Below, piece by piece: positions 42,904-51,885 of a DNA stretch of 64,000 bases. Position 1 is the first letter of the stretch, and each line of letters begins with the position of its first letter. A model generated the notes under the pieces. That model was given only the letters and a program-made list of their open reading frames with translations, was not told the DNA's origin and did not search any database. The stretch lies in NCBI RefSeq assembly GCF_030388665.1, contig NZ_CP128846.1:6336501-6400500 (forward strand). The letters run 5' to 3'. The position numbers were made by a program, and so were the translations under genes. This stretch comes from Streptomyces flavofungini (GTDB taxonomy: Bacteria; Actinomycetota; Actinomycetes; Streptomycetales; Streptomycetaceae).

Positions 42904-44166
42904 GTGGTCGACGCGGATCAGACGTTCGTCATCGTCGGAGGGGGCCTCGCGGGTGCGAAAGCGGCCGAGACGCTCCGGGCCGAGGGCTTCACCGGGCGGG
43001 TGATCCTCATCGGCGACGAGCGCGACCACCCCTATGAACGCCCGCCCCTGTCCAAGGGCTACCTGCTGGGCAAGGAGGACCGCGACAGCGTCTTCGTCCA
43101 CGAACCCGCGTGGTACGCGCAGGCCGACGTCGAACTGCACCTCGGCCAGACCGTCGTCGCCATAGACCGCGCCGCGCACACCGTCCGCCTCGGCGACGGC
43201 ACCGTCATCCGCTACGACAAGCTGCTCCTCGCCACCGGCGCCGAGCCACGCCGCCTGGACGTCCCCGGCACCGGCCTCGCGGGCGTGCACCACCTGCGCC
43301 GCCTCGCCCACGCCGACCGCCTCCGGCACGTCCTCGCCGCCCTCGGCCGCGACAACGGCCACCTGGTGATCGCGGGCGCGGGCTGGATCGGCCTCGAAGT
43401 CGCCGCCGCCGCGCGGGAGTACGGCGCGGAGGTCACCGTCGTCGAGCCCGAGCCGGCGCCGCTGCACGCCGTGCTCGGCCCCGAGATCGGCCAGATCTTC
43501 GCCGACCTGCACGCCGAGCACGGCGTCCGCTTCCACTTCGGCGCCCGCCTCACCGAGATCACGGGCCAGGACGGCATGGTCCTCGCCGCCCGCACCGACG
43601 ACGGCGAGGAGCACCCGGCGCACGACGTGCTCGCCGCGATCGGCGCCGCGCCGCGCACGGCGCTCGCCGAGTCCGCGGGCCTGACCCTGGTGGACCGCTC
43701 GGACGGCGGCGGCATCGCCGTGGACACCTCCTTGCGCACCTCCGACCCCGACATCTACGCCGCCGGCGACGTGGCCGCCGTCCTCCACCCGCTCTTCGGC
43801 GTCCGCCTGCGCGTCGAGCACTGGGCGAACGCCCTCAACGGCGGGCCGGCCGCCGCCCGCGCCATGCTCGGCAAGGAGGTCACCTACGACCGCGTGCCGT
43901 ACTTCTTCTCCGACCAGTACGACGTCGGTCTGGAGTACTCCGGCTGGGCGCCGCCCGGCTCGTACGACCAGGTGGTGATCCGCGGGGACGCGGGGAAGCG
44001 GGAGTTCATCGCGTTCTGGCTGCGCGAGGGGCAGGTCCTGGCCGGCCTGAACGTGAATGTGTGGGACGTCACGGAATCCATCCAGAACCTGATCAGGACC
44101 GGGGCCCGCCCCGACCCCGACACCCTCGCGGACCCGTCCCGCCCCCTGTCCGCCCTCCTGGGCTAG
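42904..44166 (+). CDS. FAD-dependent ferredoxin reductase-like oxidoreductase
   Basis: 420 residues from the GTG at 42904 with TAGGAGG upstream. Motifs: FAD-binding FVIVGGGLAGAKAAETLRAE, YERPPLSKGYL, ATGAEPRRL, NAD-binding LVIAGAGWIGLEVAAAARE, IYAAGDVAA, and EHWANALNGG. These mark the rubredoxin/ferredoxin-NAD reductase family (BphA4/AIF-like). No ferredoxin or P450 gene is adjacent, so its acceptor is unknown. The upstream open frame without a start signal is discarded. Confidence 0.9.
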   Translation: MVDADQTFVIVGGGLAGAKAAETLRAEGFTGRVILIGDERDHPYERPPLSKGYLLGKEDRDSVFVHEPAWYAQADVELHLGQTVVAIDRAAHTVRLGDGTVIRYDKLLLATGAEPRRLDVPGTGLAGVHHLRRLAHADRLRHVLAALGRDNGHLVIAGAGWIGLEVAAAAREYGAEVTVVEPEPAPLHAVLGPEIGQIFADLHAEHGVRFHFGARLTEITGQDGMVLAARTDDGEEHPAHDVLAAIGAAPRTALAESAGLTLVDRSDGGGIAVDTSLRTSDPDIYAAGDVAAVLHPLFGVRLRVEHWANALNGGPAAARAMLGKEVTYDRVPYFFSDQYDVGLEYSGWAPPGSYDQVVIRGDAGKREFIAFWLREGQVLAGLNVNVWDVTESIQNLIRTGARPDPDTLADPSRPLSALLG

Positions 44167-44167
44167 G

Positions 44168-44261
44168 CCTCGCGGGGGCGCCCCGGTCCCGCCCCTTCTC
44201 CGAGAACGGGGGCCGCGCCCTCTGGCCCCCCTGAGGGGCGGGACCGGGCGTCCCCGCGAGG
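44168..44261 (+). terminator. Long near-perfect hairpin between flavoprotein gene and dnaG
   Basis: The arm starting CCTCGCGGGG (44168-44196) pairs with 44234-44261 over about 28 bp with one mismatch and one bulge; the loop is 37 nt and contains its own small stem. It starts one base after the flavoprotein stop and should terminate that transcript before dnaG. Part of the hairpin belongs to a dispersed repeat that recurs inverted at 46371-46436. Confidence 0.75.
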
Positions 44262-44305
44262 GCACTGAGGACAGGCGTGTCCGCGCCGAGCCGTAGAATC
44301 TGGGC

Positions 44306-46213
44306 GTGGCTGGGCGGATCAATGACGAGGATGTGAAGGCGGTTCGGGACGCGGTCCCGATCGACGCCGTGGTGTCCGAATACCTCCAGCTGCGCAACGC
44401 CGGCGGCGGAAACCTCAAGGGCCTCTGCCCCTTCCACGACGAGAAGTCCCCGTCGTTCCAGGTCAGCCCCAGCAAGGGCCTGTTCCACTGCTTCGGCTGC
44501 CAGGAGGGCGGCGACACCCTCACCTTCGTGATGAAGGTCGACCACCTGACCTTCTCCGAGGCGGTGGAGCGCCTGGCCGCCAAGGCGGGCATCACGCTGC
44601 GCTACGAGGAGGGCGGGTACAACCCCTCGCACCAGCGAGGCGAACGCATCCGCCTGATCGAGGCCCACAAGGCGGCCACCGAGTTCTACATCGCCCAGCT
44701 GGAGAGCCCCGAGGCCGAGATCGGCCGCAAGTTCCTCGCGGAGCGCGGCTTCGACCAGGCCGCGGCGGCGCACTTCGGCGTGGGCTACAGCCCGGCGGGC
44801 TGGGACCACCTCACCCGCTTCCTGCGCGGCAAGGGCTTCACGGACAAGGAACTGCTGCTCTCCGGCCTCTCCCAGGAGTCCCGCCGCAACCCCATCGACC
44901 GCTTCCGGGGACGGCTGATGTGGCCGATCCGCGACATCGGCGGCGAGGTCGTCGGCTTCGGCGCCCGCAAGCTCCGCGACGACGACAACGGCCCGAAGTA
45001 CCTGAACACGCCCGAGACCCCGATCTACAAGAAGTCCCAGGTCCTGTACGGCATCGACCTCGCCAAGAAGGACATCGCCAAGGCCAGCAGGGCCGTCGTC
45101 GTCGAGGGCTACACCGACGTCATGGCCTGCCACCTCGCGGGCGTCACCACGGCCATCGCGACCTGCGGCACGGCCTTCGGCGGCGACCACATCAAGATCC
45201 TGCGGCGCCTCCTCATGGACAACGGCTCGGCCCGCGTGATCTTCACCTTCGACGGCGACGCGGCCGGCCAGAAGGCGGCCCTGCGCGCCTTCGAGGACGA
45301 CCAGAAGTTCGCCGCCGAGACGTACATCGCCATCGCGCCCGACGGCATGGACCCCTGCGACCTGCGGCTCGCCAAGGGCGACGAGGCGGTCGCCGACCTC
45401 GTCCAACCCCGCACCCCGCTGTTCGAGTTCGCGCTCCGCCAGATCGTCGCGCGCTACGACCTGGAGACCCCCGCGGGCCGCGCCGCCGCCCTGGACGAGG
45501 CGGCGCCCGTCGTCGCCCGCATCAAGAACACCGGCGCCCAGCACGAGGTCGCCGTGCAGCTCGCCGGCATGCTCGGCATCCTCGACACCCAGTTCGTCGT
45601 CAAGCGCGTGGCACAGCTCGCCCGCTGGGCCCGCGAGCGCGGCGGCAAGGGCCCCGCCCCGCAGCGCGGCACCGCCCCCCAGGGCCCCGCCCCCGCCGCC
45701 CCCCGGCAGGGCCACGCGGGTCCGGCCCTGAACCTCCGCAACCCCGTGTACGCCACCGAGCGCGAGCTCCTGAAGCTCGCCCTCCAGCACCCGGACCTGG
45801 TCTCCCCGGCCTTCGACGCGTACGGCGTCGACGAGTTCACCGCCGCGCCCTACGCCGCCGTGCGCCAGGCGATCCTCGACGCGGGCGGCGCCGAGTACGG
45901 CACCCAGGACCCGCAGGACTACTTGGTCCGGGTCCGCGACGCCGCCCCCGACGACGGGGTTCGCGCCATGGTCACGGAGCTGGCCGTCGAAGCGATCATG
46001 CGCCGCACCGTCGACGCGGCGTACGCGGGGGAGCAGCTGGTCACGGTCCGGCTGCGCGCGGTGGACCGGCGTGTCCGCGACGTCCAGGGCACCTTCGCCC
46101 GCCTCGCAGGAAGCCACGGCGACCCCGAGCAACTCTCCGCCGTCCAGAACGAGTTGTGGGTCCTGCAGCAGTACGGCCGCGCGCTCCGCGAGCGCGGCGC
46201 GGCGGCGCTCTGA
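44306..46213 (+). CDS. dnaG: DNA primase
   Basis: 635 residues from the GTG at 44306. The CHC2 zinc finger has ligands Cys41, His44, Cys62 and Cys65 (CPFHDEKSPSF then FHCFGC). The TOPRIM core shows VVVEGYTDVMA and FTFDGDAAGQKAA, with the SGLSQESRRNPIDRFRGRLM block before it. The C-terminal third is the helicase-binding domain, separated by a Pro/Gly/Ala linker (RGTAPQGPAPAAPRQG). It makes RNA primers for lagging-strand synthesis. The next gene is a sigma factor, the widespread dnaG-sigma order. Confidence 0.96.
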   Translation: MAGRINDEDVKAVRDAVPIDAVVSEYLQLRNAGGGNLKGLCPFHDEKSPSFQVSPSKGLFHCFGCQEGGDTLTFVMKVDHLTFSEAVERLAAKAGITLRYEEGGYNPSHQRGERIRLIEAHKAATEFYIAQLESPEAEIGRKFLAERGFDQAAAAHFGVGYSPAGWDHLTRFLRGKGFTDKELLLSGLSQESRRNPIDRFRGRLMWPIRDIGGEVVGFGARKLRDDDNGPKYLNTPETPIYKKSQVLYGIDLAKKDIAKASRAVVVEGYTDVMACHLAGVTTAIATCGTAFGGDHIKILRRLLMDNGSARVIFTFDGDAAGQKAALRAFEDDQKFAAETYIAIAPDGMDPCDLRLAKGDEAVADLVQPRTPLFEFALRQIVARYDLETPAGRAAALDEAAPVVARIKNTGAQHEVAVQLAGMLGILDTQFVVKRVAQLARWARERGGKGPAPQRGTAPQGPAPAAPRQGHAGPALNLRNPVYATERELLKLALQHPDLVSPAFDAYGVDEFTAAPYAAVRQAILDAGGAEYGTQDPQDYLVRVRDAAPDDGVRAMVTELAVEAIMRRTVDAAYAGEQLVTVRLRAVDRRVRDVQGTFARLAGSHGDPEQLSAVQNELWVLQQYGRALRERGAAAL

Positions 46214-46245
46214 CCTGCCCCTCACCCGCCGCAGGGGCCATATCG

Positions 46246-46283
46246 GCCCGTCCGGCGCTGGAGGACGAGGCGCGGAGCGCCGA
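46246..46283 (+). repeat. Streptomyces intergenic repeat, copy 1
   Basis: GCCCGTCCGGCGCTGGAGGA followed by CGAGGCGCGGAGCGCCGA. It recurs at 46330 with few changes. This sequence family is dispersed between genes throughout Streptomyces chromosomes. Confidence 0.75.
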
Positions 46284-46329
46284 TTCGGCGGGGGCCTGTC
46301 CCACCCGCCGGGGACGCCCGCCCGAGTCA

Positions 46330-46367
46330 GCCCGTCCGGCGCTTGAGGGCGAGCCGCGGAGCGCCGA
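46330..46367 (+). repeat. Streptomyces intergenic repeat, copy 2
   Basis: GCCCGTCCGGCGCTTGAGGG followed by CGAGCCGCGGAGCGCCGA, the second direct copy, 84 bp from the first. Confidence 0.75.
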
Positions 46368-46370
46368 CAA

Positions 46371-46436
46371 GCGGGGGTCCAGGGGGCGCGGCCCCCGGTT
46401 TCGGAGAAGGGGCGGGACCGGGGCGCCCCGCGCGGG
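46371..46436 (-). repeat. Inverted partner of the 44172-44232 repeat
   Basis: Read on the minus strand it repeats 44172-44232 over about 60 bp with a handful of mismatches, including the identical block GGTCCCGCCCCTTCTCCGA. dnaG is thus bracketed by an inverted pair about 2.1 kb apart. Confidence 0.75.
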
Positions 46437-46686
46437 GTAACCGACCGGTCACGCACCGGACTCAAAAAGTCCCCGCACGCCCCTCGTGGCGGCCGTGTGT
46501 CGTACTCCACACTGGGTTGCGGTGCCTGAGTCCTCGGAGCGCGGCCGGCCCGCAGAAGCCAGCGGGTCCGACATTCCCGCGGTTCCACACATCGTGTTCG
46601 GGACGGACAGCGGCGAGGCCGTCGACCCCGGTCCCGCTGTACCGCTGCCGCCCCCCGCCGCAGCGATCACCCTGGAGGTCGCCCCC

Positions 46687-47808
46687 GTGCAGACCCAGAC
46701 CCTCACCCAGACCGACACCGCCGCGCCCGCGGCCGCGACGGAGGACGTCGACATCATCGCGGCGGTCCCGCCGCAGGCCCCCGCGCCGCTCCACCCGGAA
46801 CTGCCGGAGGCAGCCGAACAGGCCCCCGAGCAGCCGCCGGAGGAGGTCGTCGAGGTCGTCGAGGTACCGAGCCCCCGCAGCCGCGCCGACACCGGCGGCC
46901 CCTCCTCCGACCTGTTCCGCCAGTACCTGCGCGAGATCGGTCGGATACCGCTGCTCACCGCCGCCGAGGAGGTCGAGCTGGCGCGCAGCGTCGAGGCGGG
47001 CCTGTTCGCCGAGGAGAAACTGGCGGGCACCTCCGACCCGGACTCCCAGCTCGCCCTGGACCTGGACAAGCTGGTCGTGATGGGCCGGATGGCCAAGCGC
47101 CGCCTCATCGAGGCCAACCTGCGCCTGGTCGTCTCCGTCGCCAAGCGGTACGTGGGCCGCGGCCTGACCATGCTCGACCTGGTCCAGGAGGGCAACCTCG
47201 GCCTGATCAGGGCCGTGGAGAAGTTCGACTACGCCCGCGGCTACAAGTTCTCGACGTACGCGACCTGGTGGATCCGCCAGGCCATGTCCCGCGCCCTCGC
47301 CGACCAGGCCCGCACCATCCGCGTGCCCGTCCACGTCGTCGAGCTCATCAACAGGGTCGTACGCGTCCAGCGCCGCATGCTCCAGGAGCGCGGCTACGAA
47401 CCGACCCCCGAAGAGGTCGCCGCCCACCTGGACCTGCCGCACGAGCGGGTCAGCGAGGTCCTGCGCCTCGCCCAGGAGCCCGTGTCGCTGCACGCGCCCG
47501 TGGGCGAGGAGGACGACGTCGCGCTCGGCGACCTCATCGAGGACGGCGACGCGGCCAGCCCCGTGGAGTCCGCGGCGTTCCTGCTCCTGCGCGAACACCT
47601 GGAGGCCGTGCTCTCCACCCTCGGCGAACGCGAACGCAAGGTCGTCCAACTCCGCTACGGCCTCGCGGACGGCCGCCCCCGCACCCTGGAGGAGATCGGC
47701 CGCATCTTCGGAGTGACCCGCGAACGCATCCGCCAGATCGAGTCCAAGACCCTCAACAAGCTGAGGGACCACGCGTTCGCGGATCAGCTGCGCGGCTACC
47801 TGGACTAG
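46687..47808 (+). CDS. hrdA: Sigma-70 group 1/2 RNA polymerase sigma factor, HrdA-like
   Basis: 373 residues from the GTG at 46687, chosen because GGAGG precedes it by 8 bases; in-frame GTGs at 46522 and 46486 would add 55-67 residues but have poor sites. After an acidic Pro/Glu-rich tail come region 1.2 ([20 protein letters not shown]), region 2 ([20 protein letters not shown] through [17 protein letters not shown]), region 3 and region 4 ([20 protein letters not shown]). The Lys-rich N-terminal extension of the Streptomyces principal factor HrdB is missing, and position next to dnaG agrees with hrdA of S. coelicolor as I recall it. A non-essential primary-like factor is expected. Confidence 0.88.
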   Translation: MQTQTLTQTDTAAPAAATEDVDIIAAVPPQAPAPLHPELPEAAEQAPEQPPEEVVEVVEVPSPRSRADTGGPSSDLFRQYLREIGRIPLLTAAEEVELARSVEAGLFAEEKLAGTSDPDSQLALDLDKLVVMGRMAKRRLIEANLRLVVSVAKRYVGRGLTMLDLVQEGNLGLIRAVEKFDYARGYKFSTYATWWIRQAMSRALADQARTIRVPVHVVELINRVVRVQRRMLQERGYEPTPEEVAAHLDLPHERVSEVLRLAQEPVSLHAPVGEEDDVALGDLIEDGDAASPVESAAFLLLREHLEAVLSTLGERERKVVQLRYGLADGRPRTLEEIGRIFGVTRERIRQIESKTLNKLRDHAFADQLRGYLD

Positions 47809-47833
47809 AGGGTTCGGCCTGTCGCTACGGCCA

Positions 47834-47889
47834 GGGGCGCGGGGCTCTGACGTGTGCGGCACCGCCGCGTGGGCGCGACCAGCCACGAC
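47834..47889 (+). repeat. Streptomyces dispersed intergenic repeat
   Basis: AGGGGCGCGGGG, then a variable middle with a CGGCACCGCCGCGTG hairpin, then GCGCGACCAGCC. Same end blocks as 20475-20503. Lies between the convergent sigma factor and ABC exporter genes. Confidence 0.6.
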
Positions 47890-47926
47890 GGACCGGCACA
47901 CGCAGAACCCCGAAAGCCCGACGACC

Positions 47927-49903
47927 CTAGTCGACCTCAGCCACGGCCTGCGCGAACTGAGCCGCGTACAGCCGGGCATACGCCCCCTCCGCGGCCAGCA
48001 GCGCGTCATGCGTGCCCTGTTCCACGATCGCCCCGTCCTCCATCACCAGAATCGTGTCGGCGTCACGAATCGTCGAAAGACGGTGAGCGATGACGAACGA
48101 CGTGCGCCCGTGCGCGAGCCGCGCCATCGCCTTCTGGATCAGCACCTCGGTCCGCGTGTCCACGGAACTCGTCGCCTCGTCGAGGACGAGGATCACCGGG
48201 TCGGAGAGGAACGCCCGCGCGATGGTGATGAGCTGCTTCTCACCCGCGCTGACCCCCGTGCCCTCGTCGTCGATGACGGTGTCGTACCCGTCGGGCAGCG
48301 TCCGGATGAACCGGTCGGCGTGCGCGGCCCGCGCGGCCTCCTCGACCTGCTCGCGCGAGACTCCCGCCCGTCTCCCGCCACCACCCTTGCCTGAGGCGCT
48401 GCGCGCCGCCCCTCCTGATGCGGCTCCGTACGCGATGTTCTCCGCGATGGTGCCGCCGAACAGCCAGGTGTCCTGGAGCACCATGCCGATGCCGCCGCGC
48501 AGTTCGTCGCGGGACATCCGGGCCACGTCGACTCCGTCGAGGGTGATGCGGCCGCCGGTGACCTCGTAGAACCGCATGAGCAGATTCACCAGTGTCGTCT
48601 TGCCCGCGCCGGTCGGTCCGACGATGGCGACGGTGTGCCCCGGCTCCACGACCAGCGACAGGTCCTCGATCAGCGGCTTGTCCTGCTCGTACCGGAAGGA
48701 CACGTGCTGCATCTCCACGCGCCCGCGCGGGTCGACGGGACGCTCGCCCGGCACGGGGTCGGCGTCCTGCTCGTCGGCGTCGAGGAGTTCGAAGATCCGC
48801 TCGGCCGAGGCGACGCCGGACTGCACCAGGTTCGCCATGGAGGCGACCTGCGTCAGCGGCATCGAGAACTGCCGGGAGTACTGGATGAAGGCCTGCACGT
48901 CACCGATGGACAGGGCTCCCGAAGCCACCCGCAAGCCGCCCACCACGGCCACGAGGACGTAGTTCAGGTTCGACATGAAGAACATCAGCGGCTGCATGAT
49001 GCCGCTGTTGAACTGTGCCTTGAACGACGCCTCGTACAGCGCGTCGTTGTGCTCCTCGAAGGCCTTCGCGGACTCCTCCTGGCGGCCGAAGACCTTCACC
49101 AGGGTGTGCCCGGTGTACATCTCCTCCACGTGCGCGTTCATCGCGCCCGTGGACTTCCACTGCTGCACGAACTGCGGCTGGGAGCGCTTGCCGACCTTCG
49201 TCGCCACGACGAACGACAGCGGCACCGTCACCAGCGCCACCAGGGCGAGCAGCGGGGAGATCCAGAACATCATCGCGAGCACGCCGACGATGGTCAGGAG
49301 GGAGTTGATGAGCTGGCCCATCGACTGCTGGAGCGTCTGGTTGATGTTGTCGATGTCGTTCGTGGCCCGGCTCAGGACCTCGCCGCGCTGCCGCTTGTCG
49401 AAGTACGACAGGGGCAGTCGCGACAGCTTCGCCTGCACGTCGCCGCGCAGCCGGAACACGGTCCGGTTGATGGCCCGGTTGGAGAGCCGCGTGGCCACCA
49501 GCATCATCAGGCCCGCCGCGAGGAACGCGCCCGTCGCGAGCAGGAGCACCGAGCCGACCGCGCCGAAGTCGATGCCGTCGCCCGGCGTGAAGTCGAGCCC
49601 GGAGAGCATGTCGGCCATGCCGCCGTCGCCGTGCTCGCGCAGCCGCTCGATGGCCTCGGCCTTCGACTCGCCCTCGGGCATGTCCCGGCCGACGATGCCC
49701 GCGAAGACCAGGTCGGTCGCGTGACCGAGGATCTTCGGGCCGAGCACGGACAGCGCGACGCTGATCACGCCGGCCGCGAGCATCCCGTACATCGTGACCC
49801 GCTCGGGCCGGAACTGCGCGAGCAGCCGCTTCCCCGACCCCTTGAAGTCCATGGACCGGGAGTCGGGCCCCATCATCGGTCCACCGATGCCACCAGGGGG
49901 CAT
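47927..49903 (-). CDS. ABC exporter half-transporter, canonical NBD
   Basis: 658 residues: a type I exporter transmembrane domain with six spans (residues about 30-370) and a nucleotide-binding domain with Walker A VGPTGAGKTTLVNLL, an unusual signature GVSAGEKQ, Walker B ILVLDEATSSVDTRTE and H-loop AHRLST. A Gly/Arg-rich insert (AASGGAARSASGKGGGGRRA) sits between Q-loop and signature. It starts within the stop of the partner gene (TAATG), so the two are coupled. With the partner it forms a heterodimeric multidrug or lipid exporter; the substrate is unknown. Confidence 0.92.
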   Translation of the reverse strand: MPPGGIGGPMMGPDSRSMDFKGSGKRLLAQFRPERVTMYGMLAAGVISVALSVLGPKILGHATDLVFAGIVGRDMPEGESKAEAIERLREHGDGGMADMLSGLDFTPGDGIDFGAVGSVLLLATGAFLAAGLMMLVATRLSNRAINRTVFRLRGDVQAKLSRLPLSYFDKRQRGEVLSRATNDIDNINQTLQQSMGQLINSLLTIVGVLAMMFWISPLLALVALVTVPLSFVVATKVGKRSQPQFVQQWKSTGAMNAHVEEMYTGHTLVKVFGRQEESAKAFEEHNDALYEASFKAQFNSGIMQPLMFFMSNLNYVLVAVVGGLRVASGALSIGDVQAFIQYSRQFSMPLTQVASMANLVQSGVASAERIFELLDADEQDADPVPGERPVDPRGRVEMQHVSFRYEQDKPLIEDLSLVVEPGHTVAIVGPTGAGKTTLVNLLMRFYEVTGGRITLDGVDVARMSRDELRGGIGMVLQDTWLFGGTIAENIAYGAASGGAARSASGKGGGGRRAGVSREQVEEAARAAHADRFIRTLPDGYDTVIDDEGTGVSAGEKQLITIARAFLSDPVILVLDEATSSVDTRTEVLIQKAMARLAHGRTSFVIAHRLSTIRDADTILVMEDGAIVEQGTHDALLAAEGAYARLYAAQFAQAVAEVD

Positions 49904-51636
49904 TACGCGGCCTCCGCTTCCGTCAGCTGGGAGAGGACGATCTCCCGGTACGTCTCGTTGTCGTCCATCAGCTCGTGATGGCGGCCCGTGCCGACGACCC
50001 GGCCCTCGTCGAGGACCACGATGCGGTCGGCGTCACGGATGGTGGACACCCGCTGGGCGACGATCACGACGGTCGCCTCGTGGGTCTCTTCGGCGAGCGC
50101 GGCCCGCAGCGCCGCGTCGGTGGCGTAGTCGAGCGCGGAGAAGGAGTCGTCGAAGAGGTAGATCTCCGGCCGCTGCACCAGCGTCCGCGCGATGGACAGG
50201 CGCTGCCGCTGACCGCCGGACACATTGGAGCCGCCCTGCGCGATCGGCGCGTCGAGCCCCTCCGGGAGCCCTTCCACGAACTCCTTGGCCTGCGCCACCT
50301 CCAGGGCGTGCCACAGCTCCTCGTCCGTCGCGTCCGGATTGCCGTACCGCAGATTGCTCGCCACGGTCCCGGCGAACAGATACGGCTTCTGCGGTACGAG
50401 TCCGACGGTGCGGGCCAGCAGCGCGGGCTCGACGGTGGCCACGTCGACGCCGCCCACCAGGACCTCGCCCTCGGTCACGTCCGTCAGCCGCGGCACGAGG
50501 CCGAGCAGCGTCGACTTGCCGCTGCCCGTCGACCCGATCACGGCGGTCGTCTCGCCGGGGCGCGCGATGAGGTCGATGGCCTTGAGCACCGGCTCCTCGG
50601 CGCCCGGGTAGCGGAAGCCGGCGCCGCGCAGCTCCAGGTGGCCGTGGCCGCGCAGCTCCCGCACCGGCTCCGCTGGGGGCACCACGCTGGTGTCGGTGTC
50701 CAGGACCTCCTGGATCCGCTCGGCGCACACCTCGGCCCGCGGGATCATCATGAACATGAAGGTGGCCATCATCACGGACATGACGATCTGCATGAGATAG
50801 GCGAGGAACGCGGTGAGCGCGCCGATCTGCATGCCGCCGTCGTCGATGCGGTGCGCGCCGAACCAGACGACGGCGATCGACGACAGGTTCACCACCGTCA
50901 TGACGATCGGGAACATGAACGCGAGCAGCTTGCCGGTGCTCACCGAGACCTCGGTCAGCTCGGCGTTGGCGCCCCGGAAGCGCTCCTTCTCGTAGGAGTC
51001 GCGGACGAAGGCGCGGATGACGCGGTTGCCGGTGATCTGCTCGCGAAGCACCCGGTTCACCGTGTCCAGGCGCTCCTGCATGGTGCGGAACAGCGGCCGC
51101 AGGCGGCGCACGATCACGCTGACGCTGATGCCGAGCACCGGCACCACGGCGAGCAGCACCGACGACAGCGGCACGTCGAGGCCGAGCGCCATCACGATGC
51201 CGCCGACGCACATGATCGGCGCCGACACCATCAGCGTGAACGCCATCAGCACGAGCATCTGGACCTGCTGGACGTCATTGGTCGTCCGCGTGATCAGCGT
51301 GGGCGCCCCGAACTGGCCGAGCTCCCGCGCGGAGAAGGACTGCACCCGGTCGAACACGGCGGCCCGGACGTCCCGGCCGACGGCCGACGCGGTGCGGGCG
51401 CCGTACAGGACGGCGCCGATGTTGCACGCCATCTGGCCCACGGTGACGGCCAGCATCAGGGCACCGAACGACAGGATGTAGCCGGTGTCCCCCTTGATGA
51501 CACCGTTGTCGATGATGTCGGCGTTCAGGGTGGGGAGATAGAGCGAGGCGCAGGTCTGCAGGAACTGCAGGAGCACCAGCAAGGCGATGGGCTTCTTGTA
51601 CGGACCCAGATGGGTCCGCAGGAGTCGTATGAGCAC
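49903..51636 (-). CDS. ABC exporter half-transporter, degenerate NBD
   Basis: 577 residues from the GTG at 51636. Six transmembrane spans (LGPYKKPIALLVLLQFLQTC onward) and an NBD with Walker A IGSTGSGKSTLLGL, signature NVSGGQRQRLSIA and Walker B IYLFDDSFSALD, in which the catalytic Glu is Asp. H-loop His is replaced by Gln (AQRVST). One degenerate and one canonical ATP site is the hallmark of asymmetric heterodimeric exporters. The 249 bp upstream (51637-51885) hold no gene; they are AT-richer than average and presumably carry the promoter. Confidence 0.92.
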   Translation of the reverse strand: MLIRLLRTHLGPYKKPIALLVLLQFLQTCASLYLPTLNADIIDNGVIKGDTGYILSFGALMLAVTVGQMACNIGAVLYGARTASAVGRDVRAAVFDRVQSFSARELGQFGAPTLITRTTNDVQQVQMLVLMAFTLMVSAPIMCVGGIVMALGLDVPLSSVLLAVVPVLGISVSVIVRRLRPLFRTMQERLDTVNRVLREQITGNRVIRAFVRDSYEKERFRGANAELTEVSVSTGKLLAFMFPIVMTVVNLSSIAVVWFGAHRIDDGGMQIGALTAFLAYLMQIVMSVMMATFMFMMIPRAEVCAERIQEVLDTDTSVVPPAEPVRELRGHGHLELRGAGFRYPGAEEPVLKAIDLIARPGETTAVIGSTGSGKSTLLGLVPRLTDVTEGEVLVGGVDVATVEPALLARTVGLVPQKPYLFAGTVASNLRYGNPDATDEELWHALEVAQAKEFVEGLPEGLDAPIAQGGSNVSGGQRQRLSIARTLVQRPEIYLFDDSFSALDYATDAALRAALAEETHEATVVIVAQRVSTIRDADRIVVLDEGRVVGTGRHHELMDDNETYREIVLSQLTEAEAA

Positions 51637-51885
51637 GCTCGTCTCTCGGCTGAGTCTCGGATGGGGGAGGCGTCGACGAAGTCGCCCACCATCCTGCGCC
51701 ACCGCACCCGCCCTCGTGCAACCGATTAACCCATGACTCGGTCAAAAATCAGCCTTGGTAAAGAACTGGGCACACTGAACGCTTTGATTCCCTCACGCAG
51801 TGCTGCGGAATGCCCGATTCCGCAGCAAAACGGCCGACCCGGCCGAACGTTGCCGACGGGTCGGTGGCAATGGCTGGGGGACAGC

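Noticed and set aside
46486..46686. Longer N-terminus for the sigma factor
   Set aside because: Possible, since the frame is open, but only the GTG at 46687 has a strong ribosome-binding site; noted as an alternative rather than a separate feature.
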